In this document: piece after piece, positions 1 to 4,502 of the stretch
Layout of the letters: the number at the start of each line of letters is the position of its first letter
Position numbering within the stretch: position 1 is the stretch's first letter
Assembly (NCBI GenBank): GCA_903890595.1
Contig: CAITBU010000263.1
Span: forward strand, 1 to 6,590
DNA: 6,590 nucleotides
From: an uncultured Holophagaceae bacterium
Lineage (GTDB): Bacteria; Acidobacteriota; Holophagae; Holophagales; Holophagaceae
Direction: 5' to 3'
Translations under genes and position numbers: made by a program
Notes under the pieces: model-generated
Seen by the model: only the letters and a program-made list of their open reading frames with translations
Databases searched by the model: none
What the model was told of the DNA's origin: nothing

Positions 1-20
1 GGGTGTGCCTCGCTGGCCAT
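1..20 (-). CDS. Possible first codons of the next operon gene (partial)
   Basis: An ATG lies one base after the pheT stop (TAG A ATG), and the frame stays open to the window edge, reading M-A-S-E-A-H. The tight spacing is what a translationally coupled downstream gene would look like. Only six codons are visible and there is no good Shine-Dalgarno site close upstream: the nearest GGAG, inside the pheT end, is about 18 nt away. The product cannot be identified. In E. coli the gene after pheT is ihfA, but nothing here supports that identity. It may be a chance ATG. Confidence 0.25.
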
Positions 21-21
21 T

Positions 22-1944
22 CTACGCTCGGAGAGAGGCTCCGAGGGCCTCGGCTGCAGCCAGGGCAGCGGCCATCCAGCCGTCTACCTCAGCCCCCACC
101 AGGGTGCGGTCCGCCTGGAAGCGGAGACGCATGAGCCAGGCCTGGCGGCCTTCAGGCAGGCTCCGGTGGCGGAAGACGTCCACGCAGCGGAGGTCCTGGA
201 GGGCATCGGCGGGGAGGACCCCGGCCATGGCCTGGCGCAGGGTCTCATGGCCCAGGCCCAGAGGCACCAGGAGGGAGAGATCCCGCTCCACCGCAGGGAA
301 GCGGCTGAAGGGACGGAAGGCCGGGATGATCCGGTCCTGGGGCAGGGGCAGCACCGCCAGGGACACCTCGAACCCAAACAGGCCCTCCGCCAGACGGTGG
401 ATGGCCGGACCGTCCGGGATGCCCAGGTCCCGGGCCAGGCCCGCCAGATCGGCCTCCTGGACACTGCGAGCCGGGCTGAAGGGATCCTCCCCGCCGAGCA
501 CCCCGCCCCAGACCACCGCCAGGGTGGCTTGTTCCCGGGGTCCGTTCGGACCGCTGAGGTAGGTGGGCGCCAGCTCAAAGAGCCGGATCTGCCGGGCCCC
601 CTGGCGGGTGTTCTGCCCGGCGGCGACCTGGAGGCTGGGCAGGAGCGAGCCCCGGAGGACTGAGTATTCATACCCCAGCGGGTTGGCGAGGGTCCGCCCG
701 TCAGCAGGGTTGCTGGGACCGGCGAAGGCCCCGTCAGCCTCGGGGCTGATGAAGCCGTAGGTCACGGTCTGATGGAAGCCCAGATGGGCCAGGCGACGGG
801 CCAGGGATTGCCGCTGCAGGTAGGCCGGGGCCAGGTGCTCCGGGGCCCCCTCCAGGGGTGGCAGCGTGGAGGGAATGTGCTCGTAGCCGCGGAGACGCAG
901 GACCTCCTCAGCCAGGTCCTCGGGGATGTTCAGGTCGTGGCGCCAGGTGGGCGGCAGCACGCTGAGCGAACCGGCGGCAGCCACCACGGAGCAGCCCAGG
1001 CGCTGCAGGGCCTCGGCGGCCTGAGACAGGTCCAGGGACTCCCCGGCGATGCGGGCCAGGAGGCTGGCGTCCAGGGCGATAGACGTGCCCCGCTGGGGCT
1101 CCGCACCCGCAGTCCAGGCGCCCAGGAGGCGGGCCTGGCACCAGCTCTGGAGGCGGAGCACCAGGAGATCCCGGGCGATCCGGGCCATGGCGGGGTCCGC
1201 GCCCCGGCCGAAGCGGTGGGACGCGTCCGTGTGGAGGCTGTGGCGGCGGGCCGTGGCCCGCACGGTCCGGGCATCGAACCAGGCGCTCTCCAGCAGGACT
1301 CGGCGGGTGGTGGCGGTCACCTTGGTGCCGTCCCCGCCCATGACGCCGGCCAGAGCGATGGGACCGGCCTCGTCGGCGATGACCAGGTCAGCGGTGGCGA
1401 GGGTGCGGGTGACGCCGTCCAGGGTCGTGAGGGCTTCTCCCGCCCGGGCCCAGCGCACCGTCACAGCGCCGCTGATGGCATCCGCATCGAAGGCATGGGT
1501 GGGATGGCCGTAGCGGAGGAGCAGCTCGTTGGAGGCATCCACGGCGGGCAGCTTTTTCGGCGTGGCTTCCAGGGCGCGGAGGAAGGCCTGCACGGACTCC
1601 GGTGTCTCGCCGGGGCCCAGCTCCAGCACGGCCGTCGCATACAGCGGACAGGCGGTGGCCTCCAGGCGCACCTCCAGCAGGGGCGCGCCCTCGGGGGCCG
1701 GCGGGGGGGGCAGCGGCGCGAGGGGCTGGCCCAAGCGAGCGGCCACCTCCCGGGCGATGCCCCGGTGGGACATGGCGTCCCCACGGTTGGCAGTGATGTC
1801 CACATCCAGCGCTTCCGAACCCTCGCGAACGGCGACGCCATCCACAGGGAAGCCCAGGGAGGCGAGGACCTCGCACAGCTCGCGGGTCTCGAGGCCAGCG
1901 ACAGCCGGAATCTCCAGGGCCAGGGCCTTGCGTTCGATCCACAT
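22..1944 (-). CDS. pheT: Phenylalanyl-tRNA synthetase beta subunit, short form lacking the OB-fold domain
   Basis: Beta subunit of the cytoplasmic alpha2beta2 enzyme that attaches Phe to tRNA(Phe) and hydrolyses mischarged Tyr-tRNA(Phe). The start is the ATG overlapping the pheS stop (TGATG); the same frame stays open upstream inside pheS, but the protein similarity begins here. Visible domains: split B1 (about 1-75, with DITANRGD at 49-56), B3/B4 editing domain (about 95-265), B5 (about 286-361), catalytic-like core (about 365-545) and C-terminal FDX-ACB anticodon-binding domain (about 547-640). Editing residues match E. coli positions with a constant offset of 115: His150 (HAFD), Gly203, Glu219, Thr239 and Ala241. 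A common RFERG is RFGRG here (244-248). The protein is 640 aa against about 795 in E. coli. The tRNA-binding EMAPII-like OB-fold (B2) that should follow residue 37 is absent, and the core lacks the usual HPG...LGxLHP stretch near residue 515. The frame is clean, so this looks like domain loss rather than a frameshift. Family assignment is secure. Confidence 0.96.
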   Translation of the reverse strand: MWIERKALALEIPAVAGLETRELCEVLASLGFPVDGVAVREGSEALDVDITANRGDAMSHRGIAREVAARLGQPLAPLPPPPAPEGAPLLEVRLEATACPLYATAVLELGPGETPESVQAFLRALEATPKKLPAVDASNELLLRYGHPTHAFDADAISGAVTVRWARAGEALTTLDGVTRTLATADLVIADEAGPIALAGVMGGDGTKVTATTRRVLLESAWFDARTVRATARRHSLHTDASHRFGRGADPAMARIARDLLVLRLQSWCQARLLGAWTAGAEPQRGTSIALDASLLARIAGESLDLSQAAEALQRLGCSVVAAAGSLSVLPPTWRHDLNIPEDLAEEVLRLRGYEHIPSTLPPLEGAPEHLAPAYLQRQSLARRLAHLGFHQTVTYGFISPEADGAFAGPSNPADGRTLANPLGYEYSVLRGSLLPSLQVAAGQNTRQGARQIRLFELAPTYLSGPNGPREQATLAVVWGGVLGGEDPFSPARSVQEADLAGLARDLGIPDGPAIHRLAEGLFGFEVSLAVLPLPQDRIIPAFRPFSRFPAVERDLSLLVPLGLGHETLRQAMAGVLPADALQDLRCVDVFRHRSLPEGRQAWLMRLRFQADRTLVGAEVDGWMAAALAAAEALGASLRA

Positions 1945-3014
1945 CAGTCCAGCCCTCCCATGGCCTTGAGGAAGCGCTGGTCGTTCTCGAAGAACAGGCG
2001 CAGGTCTGGCGTCTGGCTCAACATCATGGCCATGCGCTCGACGCCCATGCCGAAGGCCCACCCGGACCACACGGTGGGATCGATGCCGGCATAGGACAGG
2101 ACATTGGGGTGGATGAGGCCGGCGCCGAGGATCTCCACCCAGCCCGAGCCCTTGCACACGCGGCAGCCGCTGGCTCCGCAGAGGGGACAGCTGACGTCCA
2201 CCTCGCAGCCGGGCTCCACGAAGGGAAAGTAGGAGGGCCGCAGGCGGATCTCGGTGTGGGGACCGAAGAGCGTGCGCAGGGCGTACTCGAGGGTGCCCTT
2301 GAGGTGCTGCATGCCGATGCCATGGCCCACCAGCATGCCTTCGACCTGGTGGAACATGGGGCTGTGGGTGGGATCGATCTCATCCTTGCGATACACGCGG
2401 CCCGGCGCCAGGAAGCGGATCCCGCCGCGCTCGGCGAGGGTGGGCGCCACCCGCAGAAGGGTGCGCACCTGCACGGGGCTGGTGTGCGTGCGGAGCAGCA
2501 GCTCCGGGTGGGCGGCGAGGTAGAAGGTGTCGGAGCTGGCCTTGGCCGGGTGATCATCCGGGATGTTCAGGCCATCGAAGTTGTGGGCCTCGGTCTCGAC
2601 CTCCGGCCCTTCCTCCACGTGAAAGCCCAGGGGGCGGAACACGTCCACCAGCCGGTCCATGAGGCGATTCAAGGGATGCAACGCACCGGCCGCTGGGACC
2701 GGGGGCGGCAGGGTGGGATCCCAGCCGGCAGCCAGGGCGTCCTGGGCCTTCTTGGCAGACTCGAGGTCGGTCTGGCGCCCCTTGAGGGCCTCCTCCCACT
2801 GCTGCTTGTACGCATTGATCTGCGCCCCCAGCTCCCGCTTGTGCTCCTTGGGTGCGGCCTTCAGCAGGTCCATCATCCGGGCGGCGTGGCTACCCTCGCG
2901 GCCCACATAGGCCCCCTTCAGGCGCATGAGGGCATTGAGGTCCCCGCACGCGGCCAGGGCCGAAGCAAAGCTCCGGGCGGCCTCGTCAATCTCCGGTGGC
3001 AACAGCTGATCCAT
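1944..3014 (-). CDS. pheS: Phenylalanyl-tRNA synthetase alpha subunit
   Basis: Catalytic alpha subunit of PheRS, a class II synthetase that activates Phe with ATP and charges tRNA(Phe). The 356-residue protein has an N-terminal coiled-coil-like arm rich in Lys, Glu and Gln (about 1-95) for tRNA binding, a Pro-rich joint (about 101-112), then the class II core. Motif 1 begins near HPLNRLMD (113-120). Next come DDHPAK (153-158) with SDTFYL (161-166), RTHTSPVQVR (175-184), motif 2 around GRVYRKDEIDPTHSPMFHQ (205-223) and motif 3 GWAFGMGVER (318-327). Ala320 matches E. coli Ala294, which sets the size of the Phe pocket, so specificity should be normal. A four-Cys cluster (C276, C279, C284, C287), seen in some bacterial PheS, could bind zinc. 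The ATG follows TGAGGA at a normal distance. Its stop overlaps the pheT start by one base, which suggests translational coupling and matched subunit amounts. Confidence 0.98.
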   Translation of the reverse strand: MDQLLPPEIDEAARSFASALAACGDLNALMRLKGAYVGREGSHAARMMDLLKAAPKEHKRELGAQINAYKQQWEEALKGRQTDLESAKKAQDALAAGWDPTLPPPVPAAGALHPLNRLMDRLVDVFRPLGFHVEEGPEVETEAHNFDGLNIPDDHPAKASSDTFYLAAHPELLLRTHTSPVQVRTLLRVAPTLAERGGIRFLAPGRVYRKDEIDPTHSPMFHQVEGMLVGHGIGMQHLKGTLEYALRTLFGPHTEIRLRPSYFPFVEPGCEVDVSCPLCGASGCRVCKGSGWVEILGAGLIHPNVLSYAGIDPTVWSGWAFGMGVERMAMMLSQTPDLRLFFENDQRFLKAMGGLD

Positions 3015-3033
3015 GGGGGTTCCTCAGAACAGG

Positions 3034-3057
3034 GAAAGGCCGCTTTCGCGGCCTTTC
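3034..3057 (-). terminator. GAAA-loop hairpin between rplT and pheS, possible weak terminator or attenuator
   Basis: On the transcribed strand, a perfect 10-bp stem (GAAAGGCCGC with GCGGCCTTTC) closes on a GAAA tetraloop, a very stable GNRA-type loop. It sits in the 70-nt gap between the rplT stop and the pheS start, about 20 nt before the pheS ATG. The bases that follow (CCCTGTTCT) are only partly T-rich, so termination would be partial at best. There is no Phe-rich leader peptide nearby, so the E. coli pheL type of attenuation is not supported. It could tune pheST level relative to the ribosomal protein genes or act as an RNA processing or stability element. Confidence 0.5.
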
Positions 3058-3084
3058 GGGTGTCTGCGATGCGATGCGTCGCGT

Positions 3085-3432
3085 TCAGCCCTTGGCCACG
3101 GCCACGAGCTTGGTAAACGCCTCAGGATTGCGCACAGCCAGGTCGGCCAGGATCTTGCGATCCAGGGCCACGGACGCCTTCTTCAGGCCGCCCATGAACT
3201 GGGAGTAGCTGGTGCCGTTCTGACCGCAGGCGGCGCTGATGCGCACCACCCAGAGGCGACGGAAGTCGCGCTTCTTGGCCTTGCGATCGCGGTACGCATA
3301 GCCCAGGGCCTTCTCGACGGCCTCCTTGGCAGAGCGATACAGGCGGGACTTGGCACCGTAGAAGCCCTTGGCGAACTTCATCATGCGCTTGCGGCGCTGG
3401 GCCCTCTTAAAACCACGTTTGACGCGAGTCAT
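3085..3432 (-). CDS. rplT: 50S ribosomal protein L20
   Basis: L20 binds 23S rRNA and is needed early in 50S assembly. In several bacteria it also represses its own operon by binding mRNA structures that mimic its rRNA site. The protein is 115 aa (E. coli about 118), starts MTRVKRGFKRAQRRKRMMKF with the usual very basic N-terminal extension, and carries the globular domain RRLWVVRISAACGQNGTSYS (58-77). In the family signature the position usually held by Arg (as in NAAAR) is Gly70 here, a small deviation. The chosen ATG has AAGGA five bases upstream; the in-frame ATG 57 nt further upstream would add an atypical leader and is rejected. It is preceded by an unusually long structured spacer after rpmI. 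Confidence 0.98.
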   Translation of the reverse strand: MTRVKRGFKRAQRRKRMMKFAKGFYGAKSRLYRSAKEAVEKALGYAYRDRKAKKRDFRRLWVVRISAACGQNGTSYSQFMGGLKKASVALDRKILADLAVRNPEAFTKLVAVAKG

Positions 3433-3493
3433 TTCAGTCCTTTCCTCGAGGCAGCCAGCCCAGTTGCGGGCGTGCTTTAGGGGCCTCATCGGG

Positions 3494-3509
3494 GGTGGCG
3501 TCAGCCACC
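3494..3509 (-). other. Hairpin upstream of the rplT ribosome binding site
   Basis: GGTGGC pairs with GCCACC around a 4-nt loop. It is the stem closest to rplT, ending about 60 nt before its ATG. No T-run follows. Confidence 0.5.
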
Positions 3510-3517
3510 GGGTTAAA

Positions 3518-3541
3518 CCTTCGTCATAAGCGCCGAAGGCG
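3518..3541 (-). other. Overlapping alternative hairpins in the rpmI-rplT spacer
   Basis: On the transcribed strand CGCC-TTC-GGCG (3531-3541) can form a tight 4-bp hairpin. The CCTTCG inside it (3534-3539) can instead pair with CGAAGG (3518-3523) around a 10-nt loop. The two folds share bases and exclude each other, which is what a switch would need, but both are short and could be chance. Confidence 0.3.
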
Positions 3542-3555
3542 TTGAGAGAACTTCA

Positions 3556-3576
3556 CGCACAGGCTACGCCTGTGCG
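3556..3576 (-). other. Hairpin in the rpmI-rplT spacer
   Basis: A perfect 9-bp stem, CGCACAGGC with GCCTGTGCG, closes on a 3-nt loop. It begins 4 nt after the 22-nt palindrome on the transcribed strand and is followed by GAAGTT rather than a T-run. Confidence 0.55.
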
Positions 3577-3580
3577 CCAT

Positions 3581-3602
3581 CGGGGTTCCCGCGGGAACCC
3601 CG
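3581..3602. repeat. 22-nt perfect palindrome just after rpmI
   Basis: The half-site CGGGGTTCCCG is followed directly by its exact reverse complement, CGGGAACCCCG, giving 22 bases with full dyad symmetry. It begins 6 nt after the rpmI stop. As RNA it would form a stem of about 9 bp with a CGCG loop. As DNA it could be a protein-binding dyad or part of a dispersed intergenic repeat. There is no downstream T-run, so it is not a canonical terminator, but it could protect the rpmI 3' end. Confidence 0.6.
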
Positions 3603-3608
3603 TAGAGC

Positions 3609-3809
3609 TCACGCGTAAGGAAGCATGGCGGCAACGGCCTTCTGATCGGCCTTGGACACCATCCGGCCCATGTCGAGCTGGCGCTTCCGCTTGGCGGTCT
3701 TCTTGGTGAGGATGTGCCGCTGATGGGAGCAGCCGCGCTTGAACTTGCCGCCGGCGGTCTTCTTGAACCGCTTCTGCGCTCCCTTGTGGGTCTTGATCTT
3801 GTAAGTCAT
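3609..3809 (-). CDS. rpmI: 50S ribosomal protein L35
   Basis: Small, very basic large-subunit protein of 66 aa, the usual family length. The L35 signature is clear near the N-terminus (IKTHKGAQKRFK, residues 5-16), followed by GGKFKRGCSHQRHILTKKT (20-38) and the typical end with AMLPYA. The ATG is 7 nt after the infC stop, and its GAGGA Shine-Dalgarno site overlaps that stop (TGAGGACACC then ATG), so it is almost certainly co-transcribed and probably translationally coupled with infC. The same frame is open for about 500 nt further upstream through infC, but that is a shadow with no similarity. A long hairpin-rich spacer follows. Confidence 0.98.
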   Translation of the reverse strand: MTYKIKTHKGAQKRFKKTAGGKFKRGCSHQRHILTKKTAKRKRQLDMGRMVSKADQKAVAAMLPYA

Positions 3810-3816
3810 GGTGTCC

Positions 3817-4428
3817 TCACGGAGTCTGGGATTCGGGTGCTGGGGTAGGAGCCTTTGGGGCGGGTGCAGGTGCTGTTGCAGTTGCGGGCTTGGGCTTCTT
3901 GGGTTTGGCGACTTCAACAATGCGAGGGGCGAGGATGGCGTGCATGTCGCGTCCATCAATTCCAGCGCCCTTCTCGACGATGGCTTTATCGCCGACCCGC
4001 TGGATGACTTCTTCAATGATTCGGTAGCCAATGTCACGGTGGACCACTTCGCGTCCGCGGAACATGACGACCACTTTGACTTTGTCTTCGTCCTCCAGGA
4101 ATCGCAGGATGTGCTTGACCTTGAAATCGAAGTCGTGGTCATCGGTCTTGGGGCGGAACTTAACTTCCTTGACCACGATGTTCTTCTGCTTGGCCCGGGC
4201 TGCGTGTTCCCGCTTCGCTTCCATGAACTTGTACTTGCCGTAGTCCATGATTCGGCAAACGGGCGGTTGGGCGTTTCCTGCCACTTCCACGAGGTCAAGG
4301 CCGCGCTCTTCTGCGACACGAATGGCCTGGTGGGGAGGCATCAAGCCCAGCTGCTCGCCATCTTCTGAGATGACGCGGACCTCAAGGGCCCGGATGCCGT
4401 CGTTGATGCGGGTCTCGTTCGGACGAAT
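3817..4428 (-). CDS. infC: Translation initiation factor IF-3 with ATT start and Pro/Ala-rich tail
   Basis: IF-3 binds the 30S subunit, blocks premature 50S joining and rejects wrong start codons and non-initiator tRNA. The conserved N-terminus reads (M)RPNETRINDGIRALEVRVI and starts at ATT, four bases after GGAGG. Upstream in frame there is no ATG, GTG, TTG or CTG before a TAG at 4464-4462. The next in-frame candidates, TTG and ATG at codons 29 and 30, would remove a conserved strand, so ATT is the start. Of 203 residues, the N-domain spans about 1-75 with the family signature around RIMDYGKYKF (59-68), then a Lys-rich linker, and a C-domain with FDFKVKHILRFLEDEDKVKV and ending near MHAILAPR (about 162-169). 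E. coli IF-3 stops just past that point at 180 aa. Here about 34 more residues rich in Pro, Ala and Lys follow, with codons less GC-biased than in the synthetase genes. The non-ATG start suggests autogenous control, as in E. coli. Confidence 0.97.
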   Translation of the reverse strand: MRPNETRINDGIRALEVRVISEDGEQLGLMPPHQAIRVAEERGLDLVEVAGNAQPPVCRIMDYGKYKFMEAKREHAARAKQKNIVVKEVKFRPKTDDHDFDFKVKHILRFLEDEDKVKVVVMFRGREVVHRDIGYRIIEEVIQRVGDKAIVEKGAGIDGRDMHAILAPRIVEVAKPKKPKPATATAPAPAPKAPTPAPESQTP

Positions 4429-4439
4429 GGTTCCTCCCC
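4426..4439 (-). promoter_or_regulatory. infC ribosome binding site and ATT initiation codon
   Basis: GGGGAGG lies 4 nt before ATT, a strong Shine-Dalgarno site placed for this codon and for no other start. It decides the infC start. In E. coli, IF-3 discriminates against its own AUU codon and so limits its own synthesis. The same logic is inferred here. Confidence 0.85.
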
Positions 4440-4458
4440 TAGGTGTACAAGGACAAAA

Positions 4459-4487
4459 AGTCTATCATTCGACTGCTATCTAGCCAA
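4459..4487 (-). promoter_or_regulatory. Candidate infC operon promoter
   Basis: In the 74-nt thrS-infC gap, TTGGCT (4487-4482) and TAGACT (4464-4459) are spaced by 17 nt, each matching four of six bases of the sigma-70 consensus. The -10 is preceded by TGA, an extended -10 (TGn). Transcription would start near 4452, about 24 nt before ATT. A TTGACC at 4506-4501 is another possible -35 but has a poor -10 partner. The call rests on pattern only; E. coli infC is also known to have its own promoters in and near thrS. Confidence 0.35.
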
Positions 4488-4502
4488 GCACGGAAAACAA
4501 GG

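Larger units (their letters stand above)
3433..3608 (-). promoter_or_regulatory. 176-nt structured spacer between rpmI and rplT, candidate rplT leader RNA
   Basis: The spacer holds no convincing gene. Read as RNA, it contains in order a 22-nt perfect palindrome (3581-3602), a 9-bp hairpin (3556-3576), two mutually exclusive small hairpins (3518-3541) and a 6-bp hairpin (3494-3509), then the rplT ribosome binding site. None of the stems is followed by a T-run, so they are not intrinsic terminators. L20 is known to control its operon through rRNA-like mRNA folds in E. coli and B. subtilis, so a regulatory leader is a reasonable inference. I could not match any stem to the L20 rRNA site by eye. 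An intergenic repeat cluster is the main alternative. Confidence 0.4.

Noticed and set aside
772..2094. 440-codon plus-strand frame opposite pheT
   Set aside because: It is an antisense shadow rich in Gly, Gln, Ala and Arg with no motif, and it runs across the pheT/pheS junction, which is fully explained on the minus strand.
1945..2157. Upstream extension of the pheT frame into pheS (711-codon reading)
   Set aside because: The extension is an Arg/His-rich shadow of pheS. PheT similarity begins at the ATG at 1944, which overlaps the pheS stop.
2109..3116. 335-codon plus-strand frame opposite pheS
   Set aside because: It mirrors pheS codon structure, has no family similarity that I can see and has no ribosome binding site of note.
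3524..3580. 18-codon minus-strand frame (MAHRRSLCVKF...) in the rpmI-rplT spacer as a leader peptide
   Set aside because: It has no Shine-Dalgarno site (the ATG directly follows the palindrome), and the codons show no run of a regulatory amino acid. It is most likely chance.
3812..4319. Upstream extension of the rpmI frame through infC
   Set aside because: It is open by chance; the Ser/Arg-rich translation has no similarity to L35, and the true ATG at 3809 has its own Shine-Dalgarno site and begins the conserved protein.
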